In this document: positions 17,863-25,702 of the stretch, one piece after another
Position numbering within the stretch: the stretch's first letter is position 1
Layout: every line of letters begins with the position of its first letter
Assembly (NCBI GenBank): GCA_018715695.1
Contig: DVLB01000062.1
Coordinates: forward strand, 1-41,992
Reading direction: 5' to 3'
Source: Candidatus Galloscillospira stercoripullorum
Lineage (GTDB): Bacteria > Bacillota > Clostridia > Oscillospirales > Oscillospiraceae
DNA: 41,992 bases
Translations under genes and position numbers: made by a program
Notes under the pieces: model-generated
Database searches by the model: none
What the model saw: the letters and a program-made list of their open reading frames with translations, nothing else
Told to the model about the DNA's origin: nothing

Positions 17863-19821
17863 TCAGGCTTTCTTTTTCTTGAGCACGCCCAGCAGCACCA
17901 TGCCCACCAGGGAGCCCACCACCAGGGCGACGATATAGCCCAGAACGTTGGTCATGACGGGGAAGACGAAGATTCCGCCGTGGGGAGCGGGGAGAGCGCA
18001 ACCGAAGGCCATGGACAGGGCGCCGGCCACGCCGGAGCCCACGATGCACGCGGGCAGCACATGGAGGGGATCACTGGCGGCGAAGGGGATGGCGCCCTCG
18101 GTGATGAAGCACAGGCCCATGATGTAGTTGACCACGCCGGACTTGCGCTCATCCGCGGTGAAGCGATTTTTGAAGAAGGTGGTGGCCAGGGCGATGGCGA
18201 TGGGGGGCACCATGCCGCCCACCATGACGGCGGCCATGATGTCAGAGCCCTGTCCGGCGGTCATGGCGGCCAGGGTGGAGGTGCCGAAAACATAGGCCGC
18301 CTTGTTGAAGGGGCCGCCCATATCCACGGCCATCATGCCGGCCAGGACGATACCCAGGATGATCTTGCTGCCCTCGCCCATGGCCTCCAGGCCGGAGTAG
18401 AGCGCGGTGTTGATGGCGCCCACGATGGGGTTGATGAGGCACATGAAAAGGCCGATGATGAGAAGACCCACCACAGGGTAGATGAGGATGGGCTTGAGGC
18501 CCTCCAGGGCGCTGGGCAGCTTGTCGCACACCTTACGCATGCCCAGCATCAGGTAGCCCGCGGCGAAGCCGGCGATGAGGGCGCCCAGGAATCCGGCAGA
18601 TACCGCGCCGCCGGCGGGAGAGGTGAAGGTGGCCCCGGACACGGCCAGGGCGCCGCCCACGAAGCCCACCATCAGGGCCGGCCGATCGGCGATGGACATG
18701 GCGATGAAGCCGGCCAGGATGGGCAGCATGAAGTTGAAGGCCACGCCGCCGATGTTCTTAAACCAGGCGGCGACAGGGGTGTTGGTACCGAAGTTGGCGT
18801 AGTCGATGGAGGCATCGTCCAGCAGGAAAGCCAGGGCGATGAGGATGCCGCCGCCGATGACGAAGGGGAGCATATGGCTCACGCCGTTCATGAGCTGCTT
18901 GTAGAGCTTGCGGCCGAAGCTCTCGTTTAACACAGTCTCAGCCGCCGCACCGGTGTGGTGGTAGATGGGAGCCTGGGGGGCCTTGCGGATGAGCTCCTCG
19001 CACTTGTGAATGCCGTCGGACACGGGCACCCGCAGCACATGTTTGCCGTCAAAGCGGGCAAGGTCCACCTCCTTGTCGGCGGCGATGATGATGCCGTCGC
19101 AGGCGGCGATCTCCTCGGCGGTGAGGATGTTCTTGGCCCCGCCGGAGCCCTGGGTCTCAGCCTTGACGGAGATGCCCAGTTCGCGGCCCTTCTTCTCCAG
19201 GGCCTCGGCGGCCATGTAGGTGTGAGCGATGCCGGTGGGACAGGCGGTGACCGCCAGAATCCTGGGCAGAGCGTTTTCCTGGACGGGAGCGGGAGAGGCT
19301 TCGGACGCAGTCGGGGCGCTCTGGGCGGGAGAGGGAGCACTCTGCTCCTCTTCCTCCGCGCCGAACTTGGCGCTCTCGTAGCGGTCGATCACGTCCATGA
19401 AGGTCTTGGCGTCAGAGGCGGCGCGCAGCTCCCGGGTGAAGTCGGAGTCCATCATCAGCACCATCAGGTGGGAGAGAATGCGCAGGTGGAGCTCCCCGTC
19501 CATGGGGGCGGCGATCATGAAGAACAGGTTGGAGGGCTTGCCGTCCATGGCCCCGTAGTCCACCCCCTCCTTCAGGATGCAGGCGGCCAGGCTGGGGGCC
19601 TTGACGCAGTCGCTCTTGGCGTGAGGCACGGCGATGCCGCTCTCAATGGCGGTGCTGGACTGACCCTCCCGGGCCAGGATGGCCTTCTTGTAGGCCTCCC
19701 GGTCGGTGATGCTGCCGCTCTTCATCTGCAGGTCCACCAGCAGTTCGATGGCCCCCGCCTTGTCCGCAGCGGACGCGCCCAGGGCGATCTTCTCGGGGCT
19801 GAGCAGGTCGATGATACGCAT
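17863..19821 (-). CDS. fruA: PTS fructose transporter subunit IIABC
   Basis: EIIA (GIAVPHAKSDCVKAPSLAA), EIIB (LAVTACPTGIAHTYMAAEAL), EIIC (KQLMNGVSHMLPFVIGGGILIALAFLLDD). Confidence 0.96.
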   Translation of the reverse strand: MRIIDLLSPEKIALGASAADKAGAIELLVDLQMKSGSITDREAYKKAILAREGQSSTAIESGIAVPHAKSDCVKAPSLAACILKEGVDYGAMDGKPSNLFFMIAAPMDGELHLRILSHLMVLMMDSDFTRELRAASDAKTFMDVIDRYESAKFGAEEEEQSAPSPAQSAPTASEASPAPVQENALPRILAVTACPTGIAHTYMAAEALEKKGRELGISVKAETQGSGGAKNILTAEEIAACDGIIIAADKEVDLARFDGKHVLRVPVSDGIHKCEELIRKAPQAPIYHHTGAAAETVLNESFGRKLYKQLMNGVSHMLPFVIGGGILIALAFLLDDASIDYANFGTNTPVAAWFKNIGGVAFNFMLPILAGFIAMSIADRPALMVGFVGGALAVSGATFTSPAGGAVSAGFLGALIAGFAAGYLMLGMRKVCDKLPSALEGLKPILIYPVVGLLIIGLFMCLINPIVGAINTALYSGLEAMGEGSKIILGIVLAGMMAVDMGGPFNKAAYVFGTSTLAAMTAGQGSDIMAAVMVGGMVPPIAIALATTFFKNRFTADERKSGVVNYIMGLCFITEGAIPFAASDPLHVLPACIVGSGVAGALSMAFGCALPAPHGGIFVFPVMTNVLGYIVALVVGSLVGMVLLGVLKKKKA

Positions 19822-19848
19822 ACTACATACTCCTCTCTTCTCTCAACA

Positions 19849-20751
19849 TTAAAAGGCGTTTATCAGCGCCAGGATCTCTTCTCTTGTGGCCAGGCCGTCC
19901 TGGAAGGCGGTGGCGGAGCCTGCGGCAGCGCCCAGGCGCTGGGCGTAGGCGTAGTCACCGGTCTGGAGCCAGCCGGCCAGGAAACCGGCCACCATGGAGT
20001 CCCCTGCCCCCACCGAGTTGCGCACGGTGCCCTTGGGCACGCCCAGCCGGTGGCTCTCGCCGCTCTCGCTGAGCAGCAGCGAGCCGTCCCCGGCCATGGA
20101 TACCAGCACGTTCCGGGCCCCTCGCTCCTGGAGAGCGCGGGCGCACTCCAAAATTTCCTCGTCGTTTTTGAGCTCCCGGCCGAAGATCTCACCCAGCTCC
20201 AGGCTGTTGGGCTTGATGAGGAAGGGCCGGTAGGGCAGCACGTTGCACAGAAGGTCCCGGGTGGTGTCCACCACGAAGCGGATGCCCCGCCCATCCAGCC
20301 GGGAGAGGATGCGCTCATACACATCGTGGGGCAGGGCGGCGGGCACCGAGCCCGAGAGCACCAGCATATCTCCCTCGCCCAGCTTCTCCAGCTTGCCGTG
20401 GAGCTCCTCCAGCGCCTGGGGCGGGATGTCGGGACCCTGGCCGTTGATCTCGGTCTCACAATCGCCCTTGATCTTCACGTTGATGCGGGTGAGGCCCCGG
20501 GTCAGATGTACGAAGTCGGTGCGGATGCCGCTTTGCCGCAGGCCGTCTTCCAGAGCGCTGCCGGTGAAGCCGGCCAGGAAGCCCAGCGCCACACTCTCCA
20601 CGCCCAGCTGCCCCAGCACCGAAGAGACGTTGATGCCCTTGCCGCCCCACTGGATCTCCTCCGACTTGGTGCGGTTGAGCTCCCCGGGGGCGAAGCGGTC
20701 CATCCACACCACATAGTCCAGGGCGGGATTGAACGTCACGGTATAAATCAT
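19849..20751 (-). CDS. fruK: 1-phosphofructokinase
   Basis: MIYTVTFNPALDYVVWMDRFAPGELNRTKSEEIQWGGKGINVSSVLGQLG...GTVRNSVGAGDSMVAGFLAGW; PfkB family. Confidence 0.95.
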   Translation of the reverse strand: MIYTVTFNPALDYVVWMDRFAPGELNRTKSEEIQWGGKGINVSSVLGQLGVESVALGFLAGFTGSALEDGLRQSGIRTDFVHLTRGLTRINVKIKGDCETEINGQGPDIPPQALEELHGKLEKLGEGDMLVLSGSVPAALPHDVYERILSRLDGRGIRFVVDTTRDLLCNVLPYRPFLIKPNSLELGEIFGRELKNDEEILECARALQERGARNVLVSMAGDGSLLLSESGESHRLGVPKGTVRNSVGAGDSMVAGFLAGWLQTGDYAYAQRLGAAAGSATAFQDGLATREEILALINAF

Positions 20752-21497
20752 GGTTTAACCTCCTTGACCACGGTATGTTCCAGATATTCAGAGCCGGGCA
20801 GCGCCTCAGTGATGATGGTGGCCTTCTCCAGGGGCAGCACCGTGACGGCGGAAACCTTTTCAAACTTGCTGCTGTCGGTGAGCACGAAGGTCAGATAGGC
20901 CTGCTCGGCGGCCTTGCGCTTGATGGCAGCCTCCTCGGGGTCGGGGGTGGTGTAGCCCTGGCGAACGCTCACCCCGTTGATGCCCAGGAAGGCCTTGGTG
21001 AAGTTATAGCGGCCCAGCTCCTCCATAGCGCCGGCCCCCACCACCGCCCAGGTGCCCGGCTTGAGATAGCCGCCCACCATATAGGCCCGGAGCCCCAGCT
21101 CCATCATCCGGTGGGCGCAGGCGATGCCGTTGGTGACGAAGGTGGCGCCCGAGTCCTTCAGGTACTCCACCATGCGCACCGTGGTGGTCCCGGCGTCCAG
21201 GAACACCACGTCGTCGTCATAAACCAGGGTAGCTGCGTAGCGGGCGATGCGGTCCTTCTCCTCCTGGTGGAGAGTGGCCTTGACGGTCACATCGGGCTCC
21301 TCCCCCTGGAACTGGCCCCCCGAGAGCACCGCGCCGCCGTGGACCTTATTGACCCGCCCCTGCCGGGACAGGGTGTTCAGGTCCCGGCGAATGGTGGCTT
21401 CCGACGCCCCTGTCAGCTCGCACAGCCGCAGCACACTGGCCGCCCGGCTGTCCGTGAGCTCCCGGAGGATGGCCTCATATCTCTGTTCCGCCAGCAC
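20748..21497 (-). CDS. fruR: DeoR/GlpR family regulator of the fructose operon
   Basis: LAEQRYEAILRELTDSRAASVLRLCELTGASEATIRRDLNTLSRQGRVNKVHGGAVL; GTG at 21497 after AAAGGAG. Confidence 0.88.
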   Translation of the reverse strand: MLAEQRYEAILRELTDSRAASVLRLCELTGASEATIRRDLNTLSRQGRVNKVHGGAVLSGGQFQGEEPDVTVKATLHQEEKDRIARYAATLVYDDDVVFLDAGTTTVRMVEYLKDSGATFVTNGIACAHRMMELGLRAYMVGGYLKPGTWAVVGAGAMEELGRYNFTKAFLGINGVSVRQGYTTPDPEEAAIKRKAAEQAYLTFVLTDSSKFEKVSAVTVLPLEKATIITEALPGSEYLEHTVVKEVKP

Positions 21498-21537
21498 GCT
21501 CACCCGCTCCTTTCTCCGCTTTCCTTTGTTCGCCCTT

Positions 21538-21580
21538 ACTGTATCATCATATTTAATCAAAGTCAATCACATTCAATCAC
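21538..21580 (-). promoter_or_regulatory. fru operon promoter overlapped by four 10-bp phased repeats
   Basis: Minus strand: GTGATTGAAT-GTGATTGACT-TTGATTAAAT-ATGATGATAC; -35 TTGACT, 17-nt spacer, -10 TACAGT lie within/adjacent. Confidence 0.7.
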
Positions 21581-21695
21581 TTTGCCCGCCAAAAAACGCC
21601 GCCAGTTTTTGGATGTTTTGCCCAAAACTCCGCTGTCGGCCTCTTTTTACCCCCTCTTTTTGAGTTTCTTTTCCTCACTCCGTCAAAATCGGTCA

Positions 21696-21725
21696 AAAAA
21701 GGAGGGCGGCATCAGCCGCCCTCCC
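21696..21725. terminator. Terminator downstream of ychF locus / near fru promoter
   Basis: AAAAAAGGAGGGCGGC-ATCA-GCCGCCCTCC. Confidence 0.75.
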
Positions 21726-21744
21726 GGGAAATACCGTATTCTGT

Positions 21745-21786
21745 TTACACGTTGAACCGGAACGAAGCGATGTCCCCATCCTTCAT
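21745..21786 (-). pseudogene. Displaced, degenerate ychF 3' tail (copy 3)
   Basis: Minus-strand MKDGDIASFRFNV* versus MKDGDIVLFRFNV* in the intact gene. Confidence 0.85.
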
Positions 21787-21860
21787 CTCGGCGTCGCAAG
21801 CGCCGTATCCTTCGCCCCGCCGGTTTCGCCGGGGCTCACTCACTCTGCTGCTCCGCCTCT

Positions 21861-21889
21861 CCCCACAAAAGGCCCGGCCTTTTGCGGGG
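21861..21889. repeat. GGGGCCCC-associated hairpin, copy a
   Basis: CCCC-A-CAAAAGGC-CCG-GCCTTTTG-C-GGGG. Confidence 0.75.
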
Positions 21890-21899
21890 GCCCCGGTTA

Positions 21900-21978
21900 T
21901 CACACGTTGAACCGGAACAGAACGATGTCCCCATCCTTCATCACATACTCCTTGCCCTCGGAGCGGACCAGGCCCTTT
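21900..21978 (-). pseudogene. Displaced ychF 3' tail (copy 2)
   Basis: Matches 22135-22213 except the stop (TGA instead of TAA). Confidence 0.93.
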
Positions 21979-21980
21979 CT

Positions 21981-22007
21981 CCCCACAGAAGCGGCGCTTC
22001 TGCGGGG
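21981..22007. repeat. GGGGCCCC-associated hairpin, copy b
   Basis: CCCC-A-CAGAAGC-GGC-GCTTCTG-C-GGGG. Confidence 0.75.
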
Positions 22008-22025
22008 CCCCCGCCCTTTTCAACA

Positions 22026-22130
22026 GCTCGGGGCAAGTGAATTGCCCCTGCGCCAAGGTTTTCGCCTCATGCGAAAACGCTTGTACGGCGCGCTGCGCCG
22101 CCCCGCGCTGCGGGGCCCCAGGAAAAGGGC
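22026..22130 (-). repeat. REP-like dispersed palindromic element, copy b
   Basis: Plus strand: CTCGGGGCAAGTGAATTGCCCCTGCGCCAAGGTTTTCGCCTCATGCGAAAACGCTTGTACGGCGC...; reverse complement aligns with copy a. Confidence 0.8.
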
Positions 22131-22134
22131 CTTA

Positions 22135-23244
22135 TTACACGTTGAACCGGAACAGAACGATGTCCCCATCCTTCATCACATACTCCTTGCCCTCGGAGCG
22201 GACCAGGCCCTTTTCCTTGGCTGCGTTCATGGAGCCGCAGGCCTTCAGGTCTTCGAAAGAGACCACCTCCGCCCGGATGAAGCCCCGCTCGAAGTCGGTG
22301 TGGATCTTGCCGGCGGCCTGGGGGGCCTTGGTGCCCTTGCGGATGGTCCAGGCCCGGCACTCGTCCTCCCCACTGGTAAGGAAGGAGATGAGGCCCAGCA
22401 GGGCGTAGCTGGCCTTGATGAGCCGGTCCAGCCCAGACTCGGCCACCCCCAGCTCCTCCAGGAACATCTTCTTCTCGTCCTCGTCCAGCTCAGCGATCTC
22501 CGCCTCCAGCTTGGCGCACACAGGGAGCACCTGGGCCCCCTCCCGGGCGGCCAGCTCCTCCACAATCTTATAGTAGGGATTGCTCTGGCAGTCGGCGAAG
22601 CCCGCCTCGTCCAGGTTGGCGGCATAGATGATGGGCTTGAGACTCAGCAGCTCGGCGGTGGCGATGATAGCGGCGTCGTCCTCGTCACACTGGAAGGAGC
22701 GGGCCGAATTGCCGTCGTTGAGCCAGGAGCGCAGGGCGGTGAACACCTCCACCTCATGGAGGAACTTCTTGTCCCCCTTGGCGGCCTTCTGCGCCTTGTC
22801 GATGCGCCGCTCCACCATCTCAACGTCGGCCATGATGAGCTCGATGTCGATAACGCCGATGTCCCCGGCTGGGTCCACAGGCACGTTGGTGCTGGTGTCG
22901 GCCACCACATGCATGATATTCTCATCGTCGAAGCAGCGCACCACATGGACGATGGCGTCGCATGCGCGGATATTGGAGAGGAACTTATTGCCCAGGCCCT
23001 GGCCCTGGCTGGCTCCCTTCACAAGGCCGGCGATGTCCACGAATTCCACCACGGCGGGGGTGGTCTTCTTGGGCTGATAGAATTCAGAGAGCCAGGTGAG
23101 GCGGCTGTCGGGCACGGCCACCACGCCCACGTTGGGATCGATGGTGCAGAAGGGGTAGTTGGCGCTCTCAGCGCCGGCGTTGGTAATGGCATTGAACAGG
23201 GTGCTCTTGCCCACGTTGGGCAGGCCCACGATACCTAACTTCAT
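22135..23244 (-). CDS. ychF: Redox-regulated ATPase / Obg-like GTPase YchF
   Basis: MKLGIVGLPNVGKSTLFNAITNAGAESANYPFCTIDPNVGVVAVPDSRL...VDIAGLVKGASQGQGLGNKFLSNIR...FRFNV. Confidence 0.97.
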   Translation of the reverse strand: MKLGIVGLPNVGKSTLFNAITNAGAESANYPFCTIDPNVGVVAVPDSRLTWLSEFYQPKKTTPAVVEFVDIAGLVKGASQGQGLGNKFLSNIRACDAIVHVVRCFDDENIMHVVADTSTNVPVDPAGDIGVIDIELIMADVEMVERRIDKAQKAAKGDKKFLHEVEVFTALRSWLNDGNSARSFQCDEDDAAIIATAELLSLKPIIYAANLDEAGFADCQSNPYYKIVEELAAREGAQVLPVCAKLEAEIAELDEDEKKMFLEELGVAESGLDRLIKASYALLGLISFLTSGEDECRAWTIRKGTKAPQAAGKIHTDFERGFIRAEVVSFEDLKACGSMNAAKEKGLVRSEGKEYVMKDGDIVLFRFNV

Positions 23245-23394
23245 CGGAATTGACCTTCTTTCGCTGTTTTCATCCGAAATTATACCCGACCCCGCCGCAA
23301 AACACAAGGGAATCTTTCCGGCGGCCCAGGGGCAATTCATTTGCCACGAGCAGTTCAATCGTCGAGGGTGGAGGCAGCGCGTCTCCCCGCTGCA

Positions 23395-23505
23395 CCCATC
23401 GCAGGCCAAACCGGCCTTCTGGCCGGCGGCGCCTTTGCGCCGTACGAGTGTTTTGCCGCAGGCAAAGCCTCGGCGCAGGGGCAATTCATTTGCCCCGAGC
23501 ATTTC
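23395..23505 (+). repeat. REP-like dispersed palindromic element, copy c
   Basis: GGCGCCTTTGCGCCGTACGAGTGTTTTGCCGCAGGCAAAGCCTCGGCGCAGGGGCAATTCATTTGCCCCGAGC; a further partial hairpin CAGGGGCAATTCATTTGCC lies at about 23327. Confidence 0.8.
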
Positions 23506-23520
23506 AGGTTCTCACGGAAT

Positions 23521-23564
23521 CCAAAACAAAACGGCGCCCCGAATGGGGTGCTGTTTTGTTTTGG
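23521..23564. terminator. Long terminator-like palindrome attached to displaced tRNA tail
   Basis: CCAAAACAAAAC-GGCGCCCC-GAAT-GGGGTGCT-GTTTTGTTTTGG. Confidence 0.7.
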
Positions 23565-23592
23565 TGCAGGTGACGAGGCTCGAACTCGCTAT
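23562..23592 (-). pseudogene. Displaced tRNA-Gly 3' tail (T arm, acceptor strand, CCA)
   Basis: Plus strand TGG-T-GCAGGTGACGAGGCTCGAACTCGCTA matches the intact tRNA TGG-A-GCAGGTGACGAGGCTCGAACTCGCTA except the discriminator base. Confidence 0.9.
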
Positions 23593-23596
23593 CCCA

Positions 23597-23622
23597 CCCC
23601 GCAAAAGCTCGCTTTTGCGGGG
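23597..23622. repeat. GGGGCCCC-associated hairpin, copy c
   Basis: CCCCGCAAAAGC-TC-GCTTTTGCGGGG, 12-bp perfect stem. Confidence 0.8.
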
Positions 23623-23711
23623 GCCCCGGTACCTCTGGATTTTCAAAAAACGCGGCTACACCGCGTTTTTGGGTGGAGGCAGCGCGTTCGAGCCGGGAAA
23701 CCTTGCAGAAC

Positions 23712-23751
23712 ATAAGAAAAACGGACTGCAAAAGCAGTCCGTTTTTCTTAT
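23712..23751. terminator. Terminator after tRNA-Gly (18-bp perfect stem)
   Basis: ATAAGAAAAACGGACTGC-AAAA-GCAGTCCGTTTTTCTTAT. Confidence 0.85.
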
Positions 23752-23752
23752 A

Positions 23753-23828
23753 TGGAGCAGGTGACGAGGCTCGAACTCGCTACCTCCACCTTGGCAAGGT
23801 GGCGCTCTACCAGATGAGCTACACCTGC
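23753..23828 (-). tRNA. tRNA-Gly (anticodon GCC), CCA encoded
   Basis: GCAGGTGTAGCTCATCTGGTAGAGCGCCACCTTGCCAAGGTGGAGGTAGCGAGTTCGAGCCTCGTCACCTGCTCCA; 7-bp acceptor, TTGCCAA anticodon loop, GTTCGAGCC T loop. Confidence 0.97.
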
Positions 23829-23873
23829 AGCGACAGGGAGTATTATAACCACTTTCTCCCCGTCTGTCAAGGG

Positions 23874-25049
23874 TCAATTTTTATTTTCCACAAAAACGTC
23901 TGTCTCAGTCTGTTCCTCCGTCTGAACGGCGGGCTGTTCGCCGCACAGGGGGATATTGCTGTCCTCCCTATCCCAGGCGTAACCCTGGGAGAGCAGCTGG
24001 GCGTCAGAGAGGGCAAAGCCGTCGGCTCTGCTGGCGTCCACATGCCGGTACTCCCCGTTTTCCAGCCGGATAATGTTCCAGAAGTGGGGCAAACCGTCCA
24101 GGGTACCGCGCACCACCATGCACTCCCTTCCCTGCCTCTGACAGAGCAGGGCAAAGGCCAGAGCCATCCCCTCGCTGTCTGCCTCTCCGGCCACCAGGGC
24201 GTGCCAGGCGGTGTTGGCCGCCTCTCCCTGGTTCTCCGACAGGGCCGGAATATAGGTGGCCGTCCCCCGCAGGGCGTTGTACGCCGCCCGAAGGCTCTCA
24301 TCTCCTTCGCTGTACGCTGTCAGCGCCCCGGTCAGGGTCTCCGCCGCAGTGGCCAGCTCCACACTCAGCCGGCGCAGCTCGTCCGCCGGCCGGGAATAGG
24401 CCAGCCGGATCTCCACGATGCGCCGGTATCCAGTGGCCTGGTCCGGATAGAGGGTCACGGCGATACCCGGCTCCCCCAGAGCCGCCACCGGCGTCTCATA
24501 ATAGGCCTGCCGGGCCAGCTCCCGGATGTACTCCTCGTCTTCATTGAAATAACTGATTTGGAGCACCACCTCGCCCCGGAACTCCGCCAGCGCGGCGCGC
24601 AGCTCGGTACGGATGGCGCTGGAGCCGGTGACCTTGGCGATGGCAGCCACCTGCTCCTGGGTGCGGCGGTAGGTGATGTAAATGTTGGCCTCATAGTGGG
24701 AGATGACCCGCACATAGTCGTACTTGATGCTCTCCACGGCATAGGCGCCCAGGGGGTCCTCCTGAGCCACCTCCAGGCAGGCTCCCGCCAGGTCGCTCTC
24801 CACGTCGCCCCGGTAGTCCATGAGCCGTACCGTCCCCTGCTCCACCCCCTGGCGCACCAGGTTGAGCACGGCAGTGGTCAGTTCGGCGCGGCTGCTCACC
24901 TCCGCAGCGGAGCTACCCTCTCCCACGGAGAGCTGGTCCTCCGAGCGCTCCACCCGCACATAGGTCTGCTCCAGCATGGCCGCGCAGCCGCTCAGGACAA
25001 GCATTGCCGAGAGCGCCAGGGCCAGACAGGCGCGCGTTTTTCCCCTCAT
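23874..25049 (-). CDS. Lipoprotein with transglutaminase-like C-terminal domain
   Basis: MRGKTRACLALALSAMLVLSGCAAM lipobox; C-terminus NTAWHALVAGEADSEGMALAFALLCQRQGRECMVVRGTLDGLPHFWNIIRLENGEYRHVDASRA resembles Cys-substituted transglutaminase/peptidase fold. Confidence 0.75.
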   Translation of the reverse strand: MRGKTRACLALALSAMLVLSGCAAMLEQTYVRVERSEDQLSVGEGSSAAEVSSRAELTTAVLNLVRQGVEQGTVRLMDYRGDVESDLAGACLEVAQEDPLGAYAVESIKYDYVRVISHYEANIYITYRRTQEQVAAIAKVTGSSAIRTELRAALAEFRGEVVLQISYFNEDEEYIRELARQAYYETPVAALGEPGIAVTLYPDQATGYRRIVEIRLAYSRPADELRRLSVELATAAETLTGALTAYSEGDESLRAAYNALRGTATYIPALSENQGEAANTAWHALVAGEADSEGMALAFALLCQRQGRECMVVRGTLDGLPHFWNIIRLENGEYRHVDASRADGFALSDAQLLSQGYAWDREDSNIPLCGEQPAVQTEEQTETDVFVENKN

Positions 25050-25056
25050 ATCTCCC

Positions 25057-25656
25057 TCAGTAGCCCAGCTCCTGCTCCACGATGACCACCTCCGCGTGGG
25101 CAAAGCAGGTGGGCTTTTCCCATAGAACGGTGAGGGCCCGGCAGATGCGCTCGGGGCTTTGGCAGTCGTAGCACTTGTCGGCCTTGGCGGCGCAGGGGGT
25201 CTTTTTCCCCAGCCGCTGCGCGTTCTTGGGCGCGGCGATGTTCCGGGCCCGCCAGAGGGCGCCCTCGTAGTCTGGGGCGATCTTGTTGACGCCGATGATG
25301 ATGTACAGCTCCCGGTGGCCGAAGCAGGTGGAGGCCACCCGGTTGCCGGTGCCGTCGATGTTGACGAGCTCTCCGGTCTCCGCCACGCCGTTCATGGAGG
25401 TGAGATAGACCTCGGTGGCCATGGCGTCTGCAGGGGCTGCGGGCTTCTGGGCATCCCAGTGCCAGAGGACCTCATTGTGGGTGCGCAGCTTCTCCATCAG
25501 GCCCATGTCCCGCACGGTCACGGAGCCGCCGCAGCCCACGCTTTTCCCGTCGATCTTGCCGTCCAGATAGGCCACGGCCTCCTCCGCCGTGGCAAAGCAG
25601 GCGGTGGCGAAGCCCCGCCGTTCCAGGTTCTCCCGCAGTTTTGCAATGTCTGCCAT
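25057..25656 (-). CDS. LUD (lactate utilization, LutC/DUF162-like) domain protein
   Basis: AKLRENLERRGFATACFATAEEAVAYLDGKIDGKSVGCGGSVTVRDMGLMEKLRTHNEVLWHWD...ISP-type NKIAPDYEGALWRARNIAAPKNAQRL. Confidence 0.88.
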   Translation of the reverse strand: MADIAKLRENLERRGFATACFATAEEAVAYLDGKIDGKSVGCGGSVTVRDMGLMEKLRTHNEVLWHWDAQKPAAPADAMATEVYLTSMNGVAETGELVNIDGTGNRVASTCFGHRELYIIIGVNKIAPDYEGALWRARNIAAPKNAQRLGKKTPCAAKADKCYDCQSPERICRALTVLWEKPTCFAHAEVVIVEQELGY

Positions 25657-25702
25657 AAAGCTCGCTCCTTTCATTTTCCCCTCTGGCCGGGCCAGGGCCC
25701 GG

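Noticed and set aside
15655-20898. Long plus-strand ORFs (15655-17100, 17839-18930, 18955-20898) opposite the PTS cluster
   Set aside because: Composition-driven antisense frames with no recognisable domains; the minus-strand fru/pts genes explain the region.
23671-23705. GGGTGGAGGCAGCGCGTTCGAGCCGGGAAACC as a second, inverted tRNA tail
   Set aside because: It has a T-loop-like GTTCGAGCC and a 17-nt match to 23366-23382, but the T stem does not pair well; kept only as an unexplained short repeat.
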